Shown in pieces: positions 45,201 to 58,412 of a stretch of 64,000 bases of DNA; the stretch's first letter is position 1; every line of letters starts with the position of its first letter. The notes below the pieces were generated by a model. That model ran no database searches. It was not told where the DNA came from and saw nothing but the letters and a program-made list of their open reading frames with translations. Source of the DNA: Anastrepha obliqua. Lineage: Eukaryota; Arthropoda; Insecta; Diptera; Tephritidae. The position numbers and the translations under genes were made by a program. The stretch is from contig NC_072893.1 in NCBI RefSeq assembly GCF_027943255.1, forward strand, positions 132,431,784 through 132,495,783, given 5' to 3'.

Positions 45201-48200
45201 ACTGGCGTGTTTCCGTAACAGCAGCTGCCCTTGCCTCCACAGCTGATTGAATTATTGATAGAGCAAATTGCAAAGGGTAGGAAATAATTGAGTGTTAAGT
45301 GTATGCGGCAGGAATGCTAAGTGAGGGAAGTAAAGTGAAGGGAAGCAAAGTGGTCACCCGCGGGCGGCGTCGGAAAAGTTGGTAGTGAGCGGGAGGAAGC
45401 AAGGCCCAAGGTGAGCTCAACGAAAGGGAATGGTGCAGCAAAAATAATAGTGAAACAACAAACGGGGCGGGCTGTAAGCGCTGTATGAAGGGAAGGGTGA
45501 AAATTGCGTAAAGGAATTTGAAGTATTTTAGTGGAATCTTAAATTGAGTAGAAAATAAAACGCCAGGTTGCAATGTAATGCTTTATGAATATTCAAAAGC
45601 TTTTACTATGAAATTTAAATGCATTGTATACTTTTATTCACTTCTTTGTAACACATACAGCGCGCATATACCTTCTGTTCAAATAGTAACCAATATTTGT
45701 TGGTAAAACGACTCGTCCTCAAAGATCTCAATGCACTTTCCACTCAAATGAGATGAGACCTCGAGAAGAAGGGGGTTCTGTATGGCCAACGGAAGAGTTT
45801 TGGGGCATTGAATCTGAGGTAACGGGGAAAATAGATCTACTTTTGGAAATGCATATCACTCATATTATCTATCTACATCAGTGACGGACTAAGTTCAAGC
45901 AATCTGACTAGCTTTACCTTGGAACATTGTCGCTTACGCATCTAATTTTAGTATAAAGATCCATAAAGTAACGATAAATACTTTTCTCAGTTTGTGAGTG
46001 CACAAGACAAAGTTACTGGCGGAGAGGATGCCTCAATGTAGCCTATTCTAATGGAACTTTAAGTTCCACAGCAGACAAAGATGGTGAAGATCTGGCAGAG
46101 AACTCAATGATATTCATTGCTCATATCGTAAAGCAGAATGACTTCCGAAGTCTTCTGCTGCGTGCCAAAAAAAGACTTATTGTGTCTTCTGCAAAGTCGT
46201 CGGGATGTTATGTATGCATCTGAGATGGCAGCGATAGAAAGCCTCGTGCCGGGTATAAACTTTCTCTCAGATTCGTCATCCAATAAGGTTTCACACTTCA
46301 GCTCTGTAAGAGTAAAACCCGAAAGAGTTTTGGTTGTTGAGGCAGCGGGAAATCTATTGAAAAGTCGACGGAACGTAGAAGCCAATAGTTTGCATTAAAT
46401 TCAAAACTTCAACGTCTCTTGCTGGGTATCTAAGTGATTGGTAAGAGGTGGAAACTGAAAGAGAGACACAAGTTTGATATCCGCGACGTGAGCTCAGACT
46501 GAGGCCGTCGCCTTCAACAACTCATCAAGGCACATTCGTTATTACTTTGGTTACTTGGAGCTTTATTTCTCTTCTACTTAATTGATAATTGTTTTATTTC
46601 AATTGGATATCACGACAAACCCTCTTATCCCAAGACCTTGGATATCCCAATCCACAGCGAGTCCTTTTTAAAGTGTGCTCGATTACCAACTGCTAGCTTA
46701 ATAATAAGTGTTCATATCTATTTCTTGCTCCTTCCACGGAGACAATTGTTATCGCACTCTCGGTGACGCGAGCCTAGAAAAACCGAGGACCGTCCGTATA
46801 CCTGTCGGCCTTCCAAAAAACATATGTGTTATTATGTATTTTAAACAATATTCTTCATTCATTCTTCTAAGCTCAGCATCTCATTCCTCATCTCGCTTGC
46901 AATCAATGGCAGTAGTGACAAGTTGCACGCGGCAGCTAAGTACTGACTTGCAACAACTAACCGCAAGCCAGCTGCCACATTTCATTACTGAATTGACTCT
47001 CTTTCTACATTTGTGTGTGTCATTGTTGCTGTCACTAACAACTAAACTATTTGCAGCTGCATTAACTTCGGCTTTTTTTCTAACGCTAAATAGTTGTGGC
47101 ACCTGTAATTGCTGGCACTACGCGTATCTGCGCCCAAGTATCCACATTTCTTATCCACATTTCATATCACTTCTCAGTTCGTATGTTGCAAGAATTGAAT
47201 TTATGGCACTGCCACGTTCTGTTGCCTGCGGACCCGTATCGGAGCAGACAGCTGACTTGCCATTGAACTACTGCCACTGGAGGCCCGCACACCTTTCCAT
47301 AGTTTCCCACATTTTCCACAAACTCTGGGCGGTCGACTGTAGCGCAGAGCTCAATTAGATTTTCAGCAGGAGCAGGAGAAGTTGAATATGATGAAGGAGG
47401 TGGAGCAGAGAAGATGGGGGGGAATAGCCAGCGGCATTGTCGTTATTGCTGGCATTGCTGAAAAATGTAGGAAATAATAAGAAATCAGGAAAATGTTAGA
47501 AAGTAATACCAGCTGGCTGATGATGGCTGCCTGGCAGTGCAATTGCTTAGTGCGCATGCAACAAAAAGAGCTGCGACTTTCATCTAAACAACGGACCAAC
47601 CGACACTCACCATCTCCACGAAATCGCCTTTGTTGGATTTTATAATTCGCCAGCGATTTGCGAGCGTTTACAATGAATTACTAACATTTCACCTTGAATT
47701 ATGCGAGTGGCGAGCAATTTCGCTATGCATTAATTTCCGCACGAATGCATGCAGCGGCAACAACAACAAACATTAAAATAGCAATAACAATAATAAAGCG
47801 ATACAACATTCGATTGGCGTGCATCAGATTTTTGCCATTTCTTGTTTTTCCTAAATCTTTTTTTTCCTCTTCAATTCTCCTCGCTGCCCCTTCGGGTGGT
47901 ATCTGATTCAACGCTATAATTTTACATAGTTGTTGTTGTTACCATGCTTTGGCACTCAAGCACTTGTTGCTATTGCTGCATTGTTGTTAGCTTTCTTATT
48001 GTTACGGCTATTGTTGTTGTTGTTGATGCTATTTAATTAAATTATATGTTGTATGCGAATCGGTGTTAATTAAAAGTGTTTTATGTGTACGCGATTTTTC
48101 TGAAGATTACGCTAATGAATAACCGATAGAGGGGAAGAGTGCGAGACTCGAGTGGAGGAGAGCAAAGTTGTGCAAATGTCTGCTTGAGTGCGTAGCCGCG

Positions 48201-49890
48201 TGTCTAGAAATATGTTTTATTGCGACCACGAAGCACATTGCGGCATCCGAAGTGAAAATCGATAGAAATATTTGTCGAATTTGATTTAGTTTGGTTTGAA
48301 ATGATTGTTTTTTTGGCTTTCGAGTGTAAATAAATTGCACGAAAGGTGTTGTAATGGCAAGCACATGGGTTCGTTGGCACAAAATAGTTTGAAAAAATAA
48401 AACAGCTGCCAGTAGGGGCCAAAAAAAAAGTTCATAAATTAAAATTTGTTTAATGAAATTAAAAATTCCTAAAAGATAAAAAAAATTATAATTCAAAATT
48501 TTTTGAAGTTTTTATTCGACATGGGTATCCCATTATAAAAAAAAGAAACAAAAATTATTGTTACAGCAAATGTTTTCGATTAAAATTTGTTTTTTTTTTT
48601 AACTTAAACCATTCCTAAGGAGAAGGCATACAAATTATTTTAAGTAAATAATTCATAATTTAATGTAAAATAATAACCACTATTAAAAAAATTGAATTTT
48701 TTCAAAGTTATTTTCGAGATAATACCATATTTGTTCATAAAATTATTTAATTTTAATCTTAAAGTATGTTTGGAGAAAATTATTTTTCCTGAGAATCTGC
48801 ACCGCTGCAAATGCAATGACAGGAGCTCCACATACCTCTTTAAAACTTAGCTAATTCGTTGCAAACTAATTTTCACACCTCAAAACTCAACTTGCCACAT
48901 TCCTCTCTTGCATGAATTGTATCGACTGCAATCGCCAAGTGGCATTTAATAGTGTCAGTGTCAGCTGAGGAGCTCATTTCCTGACAAATAACAACACTGC
49001 AAATTGCAAATCTGCGAGACAGCCCACAAACTGTAATGCTGAGCAAGGCTGCTTGCGTTGTCCGCGACAGCTGCAGCTGGCAATTTATGTCTATGCAATG
49101 CCACTGTTCATATGCTCAACTGCCCGACCGCCCAGTCGCCCAGTCGCTGGACCACCGCCATCAATCGCCTTTGGCTCACGGCAATTGTTGCGCTCAATTC
49201 GCCAGCCAAGTCACCGCAATTAAATCAGGTCTGCCTGCTTGACTGCTTGGCTGGTGCAGGGTTTGTCCGTCTGTCTGGCACAATTTCCTGCATTCGACAC
49301 AAATTTAATGCGGAGCACTATTAAGCGATCGTATTGTTGCATGTATGGCAGGTTGCACTAGTCGGGGCTATGTGGGCCATGTGTAGGAAACTCAATTTCA
49401 GTCTGCTTTAAGTTGTGGCAATGTGACAAAAGTAGACAAATGGGGCGACGATAGTGGCATATCGGTGGGACAGTTAGTGATTGCAGGGTTATTGCAGCAT
49501 GGTGCATGTGTCCGCTTTGTGTGTCGTTATTGCCCAAGTATTGAAATTTGTGTTGGGAAAGTTGGGCATGCGACTACGGACTGCTGCAGTACCGGACGTT
49601 GGCCTTTGTTGGGAGCTCAAGTGTCTGAGAAATGAATGAAAATGCCACTAGTTGACGACAGTGCAGCTGCCAAATTATTTTGATGATTTTACGATTGTTT
49701 CTATTGTATTTGAGGAAGTGCGTCAAGAGAGGAAATTAAAAAAAAAATTAAAAATAAAAAAATAATGAAAATAAGTAAAATTGTGCGATATAATTTTTTT
49801 TTTTGACACTAATGAAATCTACTTTTTATTATTTACAGTTCCTCTACTTTTTTCACGTGATTAACCTTTAATTTTTTGTTTGTTTTTCAG
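39285..49890. other. Long non-coding stretch, no gene recognised
   Basis: About 10.6 kb upstream of the first visible host exon, possibly intron of that gene or intergenic DNA. It holds an A-rich tract (40516-40542), TATG runs near 40866 and 43316, a small direct duplication of AATGAGTTGTCTGG near 43431-43456, and G+C-balanced non-coding DNA around 42480-43450 and 46900-47350. A 216-codon plus-strand frame (46708-47358) has no domain, signal or codon-use support, and I do not call it a gene. Confidence 0.4.
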
Positions 49891-50021
49891 CCTGGGACAT
49901 TGGCAATTCGGTGCAGGAAGCCTTCGTTATCGCTGTCGAGGAGCATGCGCGTGAGCGTCTGAAACGTTTGGCGGCGCTGAACCGGGTAACGCCGGTGGAT
50001 ATAACAGAGGTATCGAAAACG
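49891..50021 (+). CDS. Host gene, internal coding exon 1 (131 nt)
   Basis: Preceded by a pyrimidine-rich acceptor (TTTGTTTTTCAG) and followed by a strong donor (GTGAGTAAG). Its G+C content is much higher than the flanking A+T-rich DNA. The frame that is open throughout starts with two bases of a split codon (phase-1 intron before) and reads 43 residues: WDIGNSVQEAFVIAVEEHAR, then ERLKRLAALNRVTPVDITEV and SKT, ending on a codon boundary. This looks like a well-ordered, helical segment with charged heptad-like spacing. It joins in frame with exon 2, 8.4 kb downstream. I do not recognise the protein. A first exon lies outside or was not detected. Confidence 0.8.
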
Positions 50022-52909
50022 GTGAGTAAGAAATAGTGCAGCATATTTTTAAGGGATAGAAGGGTAAAGGTCAGAGGGAGTGAAATATAGCAAGCGCTAG
50101 GGTGTAAGTTTACCCAAGCACATCTTGAAAAATAAAAAAGTTAACTTTTCAGCTCAAATATATTGACTTGGGGAAGGATTTAAACATACTTTTGGATATT
50201 AAAAACATTCAACTTAATATTTTCATAAATATCTTCAGAGCACTGCATAGTTGTATAAGTTACTCGGAACTTCACGAGGTGGAGCAAAACCAGTAAATTC
50301 ATCAGCAACTTCTAAATTCAAATTAACTTTGATAATAAGGAATCGAAATATTAGGAGCTCTGTATACGTCCACTGCTTGGGTTAAGACACCTACTCATAG
50401 ACCTTGAGTTATATGACTTGAGACTGAATGGTCTTGAGAAAATGTCTGTTGCCGAAGTCACAACGTGAGCCTTTCTCTCTCTCTCTCTCTCTAGTGGCAG
50501 CAGAAATAGTTGGAATATAAATTTACTGGGGGTTTTTCTCGAGAAGCGGTCTCGCTCCTCTGATACCAAGGAAAGACACTTTGTAGAACATTGCGTGTCG
50601 GGATCGTGTGAGGAGTGACTCTGAAACTAGGACTTTTCAAATGTTGTCGAAGGAATTTGCACCACTTTTGTATGCACCAGCACCAGCGATCAGAACGAAG
50701 TCGAGACTCCGTAGAGAAAACCTTTTGCTGATAGCAGACAGAGTCTAAGATGAACCAAACTTCATCAGTGGACTGTAGACCCTCCGCTTTTTACCACGGT
50801 AGTACAATATAGATCGTTTCTTGGCTACTGGAAATCACTATTTTGCCTCCTCCCAGTGCTTCCTCCCAGTAACCCTGCTTGAGGGAAGCTTGCAGTGGCC
50901 TCATTGCAGTATACTTCAGGCCGAGCTTCTTGCAGTTGATACACCAAATGGGATTCTACCTCTGCTGATCCTCACATCTTCAAAAGCGTGTTTGCTACAA
51001 ACAGTCTCCATTAGTCTTGTTCCAGACCAATCTGGGAAACATGAATTCTTGTTTGAAGAAACTTTATCAAACTTTTGGTTAGAGAAGATATACATTTTTT
51101 TCGAATTATTGCTATAATAAAGATCGACAAGGCGGAAAGATTTCTTTACAAACAAAGGAAGAAAACTTTGGGTAGTTCGCAAATGCAAATATTTTAATTA
51201 AAACATAAATTTTACAAGCAGCTGTAAATGTTAAAACAATGTGCTGCATACATACATATCTACAACCCCCTCAACTAAATGGCCAGCGGCCTCGCTGCCT
51301 GTTTAGCACAGCTCAAAGCAGCTTTTACTCTCGTGGCTAGAAACATTCCACAATCTTTAGAGAATTTTTATGTTGCGTCAAGCAAAAAAAAACACAAACT
51401 CTAAAATTGTTGAACATTAATGGTTTGATTGCATACACACACATGCACGCGCACTGCAGCAATTACATACATTCACGCGCGCTTGCTGAACTATTACGCG
51501 GGCATTCGTATACGCTCTTGCCCATTAACTAAAAGATCTGCTGTCCCTCAGAGCCCCGCCACTTCGCAGCAGCTCAGCCTAACTCGAAGGAGTTCATTTT
51601 ATTGAGACGTCCACTCTGCGGTCTATCCTTTGGCTCATTTGTTTCACTACAAGTTGATCTGGAGTGAAAGCGCTATATGACTTCACGCCGCCCCCTTTCA
51701 CCACTCCACTCCCAACTCTCCATACGCTTTTGATTATGCTGGAGGTGCTTGTCTCCTGTGTAGCCACTGCGGTCCTTTGCTTATCGCTCGCTCGCACGAA
51801 GCGTGTAAATGCCATGCACTTCATTGCCAGTCTACTTGAAAGTCATCAACGAACAACAAATATGTATAGCAGTAAGTACTACGAAAATAATAACAACAAG
51901 AAAGAAAACTAAAAAAATATATAATAAAACAGTAAATTGTTAGAGCAACACTTGGACGCGGCTAAAGACAACCGCCAACTTTTTATGTACATAAACTTTA
52001 CAAAAATCCACAAAACGTGCGCCAAGTTCGTAAACGGCAGCGTGAAGAGAAAAGCAGAGGCAAGCGGTGGGTGGTGGTAGTGTGATGGCTGGGTGGCTGG
52101 CTGGATGGCAGGATGGCAGCATACAGGATGTGAAGCAGGAAGAACAAACCACGTCAAGTGCTTTGGGGTTGAGTTGTGTCTATGGTTAGAAAGCGGCGAA
52201 AAGATCGTGAAGTGTGGAAGGAGTGAAGGAGGAAAACTTTATTATTATGTTTTGTAGTATCTGCTAGATAGAATTTTTAGTAGCTGCGCACATTTAACAT
52301 TGTGCGCATACTTGTACAACAACAACTGTATTAAATACAATAAAAACAGCTACGAGAGCCACAAGAGCCCTACGGTAGAGGGCAGTAAGAATTATGAGGA
52401 ATTTCGTTGGCAAAAAATTTATTATCGCATCATTTGAAATAACGGATAATGCCAGCAACAAATACAAAAGAAACAGCGGAAAAATATTGTGATAACGAAA
52501 AAAGCAGTGACAAAAAAATGGGAAAGAATGTGCAAAGTTATTAAATTATTAACACTGAAAAATAAATAACGGGAAATTCTTGTAGTAAAAATGGAAAAAG
52601 TATTGGAAAACTAAGTCAGAAAGGTGGTGGTCCCAAAAAGGTGGAAAAAGATCTATGAGCTGTATTTTGTGTGTTCTTTTTTAATTATCGGTTTCATGCT
52701 GTATTCACGGCCTTGGAAGCTTTTTGGCAAGAGACAGAGCCTGAGTCGGAGTCAGAACCAGAACCAGAGAAATAATTGGTTAGTAGCAAAAGATTTAAAA
52801 GATTTCCTCAAATCTACAAGTAAACAACAATATGATAGCCCATGCTTTTACCGAGCTAAATAAGAATAATAAAATAGGAGTTGTCACAAAGATCCATCGC
52901 CCTTGGAAA

Positions 52910-53975
52910 TTAAAGGGCTATTGCCTAAATTAGGATACCTGAGTCGATGGACTGCCGACTGAGCTTCTGAAATACGGCTGCGAGGAGCTGGTAAGTTGCA
53001 TGAATGAACTCTTATGCAAAAGATGAGCAGACTCTACTCAATCCTTCAGAAATTTGCGTTATTTTCTGCGGAATCCGTTTTCTTAATATTGGCATAATTT
53101 TTTATGGATCCCATCATGCGAATGGGTATATCCCACCATCCACTGAACTAGGCTTAGATTGATCTAGATTTGCCGAAAGTCTTGTGCAAGGCACTAATCA
53201 TCATGAGTGAAGTCATTAGACCTTATTGGTGTGACTTCAGATCTAGTGAATCAACTACTATTCACAATACGTGAAGTCTGGGAAAAGAAACACATAATTT
53301 ATATGCCGACTTTAAACCTGCTTTGGAGAGTCAGAAAGAAGTGACCTACAGAGGCGTTCTCTGAGTTTTCTATACGTATGTAAAATTACCTTAACACCTC
53401 CCTGAACTATTTGATATCAAACGACATTTTAGACATTATGGCTCTCAATTGTGGGACTTTTTACGTTGTTGCAAAAAAAAAATGTAAGTTGCCGCACTAA
53501 ATTGCTCGGGAACCATTCTTTATAAAATCTACATCTTTATAAGAGCTGACGTAAGTAGGCCATATTGTTAGTTCTGCCTTTTCTAAGCTGGAAAAGGAAC
53601 GTGCCGAATGAGTCTGCTGTTGTGCGAGTCATCTAACAAACAGCGCACTCGCATCGTAGCATTCATCTCAATGTTGACGTTCATAATTTTGAAGTCACAG
53701 AGGACTTCGTTTACTTTGGAACGCCGGGAATTATTTCTGACGTGAAATCCGACGGAGAACTTCTCTTGCTACTTTGACTGGAAAATGGAACAGTCAAGTA
53801 AGCTCTACAAACAAAAACCACACTTTATAAGTCCCTCATCAGGAGTTTGGATGATAAAAACCTCCGAAGACGCGACTTCTGATAGTTTGGAGATAAATAT
53901 TCTATGGAAAATTTATGGATCTTAGCTGGAATCTCGCAGGCATTTGAATGATGAGCTGCACGAGTTTTAATAAAA
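52910..53975 (+). pseudogene. Old, heavily decayed RTE-type reverse transcriptase
   Basis: No long frame remains, but pieces in the right order match the RTE RT of copy 2: DGLPTELLKYGCEELVSCMN with ELLCK (about 52950-53025), PYWCDFRSS and LFTIREVWEK (about 53220-53290), AFSKLEKERAE (about 53570-53605), SSNKQRTRI then VDVHNFEVTEDFVYFG (about 53630-53720) and a C-terminal ILRKIYGS with HLNDELHEF (about 53905-53970). The pieces sit in several frames with many stops. It lies in the sense orientation within the host intron and is far older than copies 1 and 2. Confidence 0.75.
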
Positions 53976-56379
53976 AAGCCAGTTAGCAGTGAAATAATAA
54001 AGCATAAGGAACAAACCTAGTTTAACGCCCGAATGCTGCATAGCACGCCCTGAACCCTGCAGATGATTACATTCTGACCTCATTTCTCGCGGTCGCTTTT
54101 GCTGTTACGCTACTGACAATTATTTGACCTTGCATGGTACCCAAAATTTACTTTTCAAATTGGTTGCTTAGTGTAACAGTAAACGAATTACGTGTTTTCT
54201 GCGCGCGAATCGCAAAAATATTCCATTGCCTTTTGGCTTTGGGAAATTGATGAAGCAAATCAATTTGAAATTCTAAACAATTTGATCGAATTGTGGCTAG
54301 AACAACAGCTGCGCGAGACAATGAGAAAAGCAAAAACAGTACTAAAAAATAGAAGTACACAAAAAAAAATTTCCACCAGCTTAGCTTAGCTTAGTAGTTA
54401 GTCAGTTAGTCAGCCAATGGAACAGCAATTAACAATCTACACATGGACGGTGCCCAGCGCTGGGAGTGGACTGCTCACATGAGACAGAGGACAGTAGCTG
54501 ACTAAATGTAGCGTTTTTGCCACGCTGCTTGCCTGGCTGACTGACTGGTTGGTTGGCTGATAGGTTGATGGGTTTGTGGGCTGGTTCGACTATTGTTTGC
54601 CATTGCTTGCGAAGCATGTGGTAACTGGCTATTGTTTGTAGTTATTCTGGTGCGGCATAGATGGCATGCATTGAAATGTGCCATAAAGTGCGAACAACAG
54701 ACAGTATTAAAAATTCATGAAGTTTACGATGCGGCTGCGAGCAGTGAAAGTGATAAAAAATTTATACAAGCTCTGCGGCAAATGCGTGTGCTAGCGAAGT
54801 AGGGGCTCTGTAAGAATTGTTGACTAGTTTGCAGTTAATATTTTCAGCACAGTCTGAGTTATTTCATAGGTAAATTACTACTTAGTTGGCACCGCTGTTT
54901 TAGATTTGCGGCTAATGGTTATTTGGCTGGTTTCTAATTTTTTTGGAAAGTCAGGCAAGCTCAAAATTTTCACAAACTCATTTCGTTTGACTTTATTGAC
55001 CAAATTCTTAATTCCAATCTAGAAGTTGCTAATTTTAATACATACAGGGTGGTTCAAACTCAAATATTTACTCTGAGGAAAGAACAAACATTTCCAGCGA
55101 GCCTCGCTATTTATTGTATTATTTCCAGTTTTTCATTTGCTGATGTACATCTCAACAAGCTTATGAAATAATTTCTAAACATGCACCGCGCTTGAAAACA
55201 ACAGAGAATATCTTTACAGCAGATCTTTTTATTTAAAAAAAATTGCAACCCAGACCAACTTTATACTAATTATTTTATTTGTTTGAGTTTGTTTTGCACG
55301 CATATTGCAGTACTCAGCAGATTACAAATAATTCGTTGACAAAATTTGTTTTTTTTATAAAAAAAATTAAGTGGCAACCCTGGAAACATTTGTATTGCAT
55401 TTCATCTCATTTACAAAAATTTACGCCACACTTATGGTTCGCTCCCTTCAGTTAAATAAAAAATTAAAAAAAAAACATATACAAAAATTACGGGGTAACC
55501 TTGCCCAAAATTATTTTTAATGAAAATGTTTTCAAATATCGTGTTTTTCGAAAAACAGTAACATTTTGATTTCTACTGCCTAAATTTCATTTTTTTATCA
55601 GTTATAATCTATGGATATATGGAAATTTTGGAGGCTATTTTTATATTGTTCTTATTATTTCTGAAAACTTTTAGTATTTTCATACAAAGACAGGAATTCG
55701 AACGAGAAAGTTGCCGTTACTGCTTCAGGTTTTTCCTACCGGGTATATGTAGCCACACATGTATATATGGGCACACACACACACTCATATCTCCACGCAG
55801 TTATGCAAGAGAGTCGCTTTGTTTTATTATGCTTTTTTCTGCACAGAGTTGCAACAAGCGTATCGAACAAAACGGAAAGTGAGCGCTGCCTGTCTCTGCG
55901 TTTGACAGCTGTCAAAACGTTATTTAAGCAATCTTGTGAAAGCCAATTTTTCGTCGTGTTTTTGTTTTTTTGCAGTACTTTTCATTAGCACCATCACACT
56001 GCTTTCTGCTGTTATTGTTAACCTTGTTGTTATTACTGTTGTTTTGTGTCACTGCTATTAATTATGAAAATCACATTGGCTGTCATAACAAATTTTCAAT
56101 CCACGGCAACACTGTCGTTGACAATATTCTTTGAGCGCGGCAACAACAGGAAAAACGTAAAAATCGATAGCAACATAAAGCGAACTGCCCACCAGATGCA
56201 TACCTATGGACACATGCATGCGTACATATGTATGCATGCATGTATTCATGAACATACAACTTTTGTAAGCTACTTAAATTGTTTGCCATTTACGGCTGCT
56301 GCTGCGGTGTTACACTACTGGTATTATTCAATAGACGCAAATGTGTGTGCTACTGTGTTGCGGTAAAAGTTGTTAAAAC

Positions 56380-56446
56380 ATGCTATGCTATGCTATGTTT
56401 TTCTATGCTATACTGTATTGTGCTATGCTATGCCATATTATGTATG
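56380..56446 (+). repeat. Imperfect GCTAT microsatellite
   Basis: Runs of TGCTATGCTATGCTATG interrupted by T-rich spacers, inside the 8.4-kb host intron. No function suggested. Confidence 0.7.
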
Positions 56447-57886
56447 TTATTGTACTTGTTACCCATAATTATTTGATGTCGATATTAATAACTTAATTGT
56501 TCGGGCAAATGAAATTACAAACATACATCCATCCATATATGGACATACATATATACATACATATATACTGCATATGTACTTGGCATAAGTATTAGCTGGC
56601 ATAAGAATCTACATACACACAATCAAAAGGAAAAATGCATGCAGCCATACATATCCAGATTTATTATGGGCTCACTGCGGCAAATTGAGCTCGCAAAATT
56701 ATTAAATGTCTTCTGGAGTTATTGTTTTTACAATTGTTGTTGCGTAGAATCTTTGTCATTTGCAGCATGTCGCTGTTGATTAAGTACCATACGCTATGAG
56801 GGTGTGCCATGCGTTTGCTTTTGTTTAGAGATTCCATTTTTTTTGTGACTAACCCATTTTGTTGCAGCTTCGCACGCATTTCGAATGCCACAAGAAACCC
56901 TCCTCCGCGCTTTGATTCCTTTGTGCGCTTTTTAGAATGCATGTGGAGTCTTTATGCAAATAGTTATACAAGTATATACGTATGTGTATGTATGTGTTGG
57001 TATGTGTATATCTCGTACTCCCACTGCCTCTTTTTACTCCTTCTCCTTTGACGTGTTCGCATTTTTATTGCTTGCCCGCCCTGGCTAGACGGCGGGTATG
57101 GCGAGTAGTTTGCATAAATTTGACGAATTTCAGTAAGAAAATTACTATATTTTGCGGTAATGTTTTTGCGTAAGCACGTCGCAAGTAATAGTAAGTGAGC
57201 GGATCTACAAATTTGTGGCTAAATAGACTTAAGTGGGCTAGTGCAGGGAAAAAGTTTGCAGTCGACAAATTTCTTCCACTCTAAATTATTGAATTACAAA
57301 ATGCATTGCCTGCAGATCTTTTGATACTCGTATATGAACACATAGAGGAACAAAGGACGCACAGGGAGAGTTTAGAAAAATGATGAGTAAGGTAAGTGCC
57401 TTTAGCGAGGAACTCTTTGAAGTTCTATCACCGCAGTTTTTCTCTTCTGAACAATGGAACTGGTGTCTTTTTCCATCAACTCTTTTTAGGAGAAGCTTAT
57501 AGCCTTCCGACTACTGGTATATTTTTCAAACCGCTTGCAGTTTCAACCGCTGGGCTTCGGGAAGCAAAGAAGCAGGCGAGTGCTCTTGGAAAGCGTTTGA
57601 GGCAAGGCTTCAGGGAAGTAGTCCAAACATATAAGCCCTATTAGAAGCTTCCCGTATAGGAAAGTATTTGGCAGTTAGAGCCTCGGTTCCATTTAGTAGA
57701 CTTCACGTCGTTCAATATTTACACAATTTTGGCAATTCTATATTAGTTTTTTTGGTTTTCCATAGTTGTTGAGCCAGAATATCTATTAAAGATTTGTTTA
57801 GGAATGAGTTAAATATACATAAATAAATAAAATTAAAACATCATACTGTAAGGAGTATGACCTCTTTTTTCACTCGCTTGAGTTTT

Positions 57887-58072
57887 TCAGCAAGGTATAC
57901 TAAGTATCTTATCGTGCCGATCTACGCCTTCCAACCATCGGAGTTTTAGTTTTCCTTTGCCTCTATTTCTACACGGACCCAGTAAGATTTTCTTCAGTGA
58001 GTATGCTTCGTCTGCCCTTATAATGTGACCAGCTCTTTGTAGACGCTTAAGATTTATTGGCGTGACAATTTC
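57887..58072 (-). pseudogene. C-terminal tail of an RTE-like LINE protein
   Basis: An uninterrupted 61-codon minus-strand reading from 58072 to a TGA at 57887. It contains NLKRLQRAGHIIRADEAYSL, KKILLGPCRNRGKGKLKLRW and LEGVDRHDKIL. The order basic-LQR-x-GH-x-x-R ... RGxGxxxLRW ... V matches the C-terminal region of the RTE reverse transcriptase at 28.7 kb (RLRWLGHVVRMD ... RGRGRPPLRWKDQVEKDL). It is a different, more distant LINE family, truncated on its 5' side, 340 bp upstream of host exon 2 and antisense to it. Confidence 0.7.
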
Positions 58073-58412
58073 CGGGGGTTTTTATAGTTTTCCCAAGTAT
58101 GCTTATACAAGTACGTATTACCTTGTCTTCCAAAAGACTATTTGCATTTTTCTCTGCGTGTAGACATTACCATCCTTTTAGCTTTTCGACGATTATTTTC
58201 GTTTTATGCAAATTTGGAATCTAAGATATTTTTGAGCAACCAATTTTGAATGCAAATTTCGACGTCTGTTGGCAAACCAAGGCGTGCCTGAGCCAGATTA
58301 AGATTGTTATTATTGTCATTTCGTATCAATGCTCTCTTATTCCTTTTATTATTAAATGTGGTACAATTTTTATTCCTCTTTTCTTTTGCTTCCTCTTTGC
58401 TGTCCATTTCAG

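Larger units (their letters stand above)
50022..58412 (+). other. Intron between host exons 1 and 2 (8.4 kb)
   Basis: Begins GTGAGTAAG and ends TGTCCATTTCAG. It contains a (TC)n run at 50473-50492, two old RTE remnants in opposite orientations (about 52910-53975 and 57887-58072), a (GCTAT)n-like microsatellite (56380-56446), TATG/ATAC runs near 56520-56580 and an orphan transposon-end-like TACAGGGTGG at 55043. No other coding exon was recognised inside. Confidence 0.65.

Noticed and set aside
46104..46385. Minus-strand 93-codon frame as a retroelement fragment
   Set aside because: No recognisable protease, RT or integrase motif; cannot be supported.
46708..47358. 216-codon plus-strand open frame
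   Set aside because: Composition is Ser/Leu/His-rich without domain, conserved motif or splice context; overlapping frames on the other strand are also open. Likely chance.
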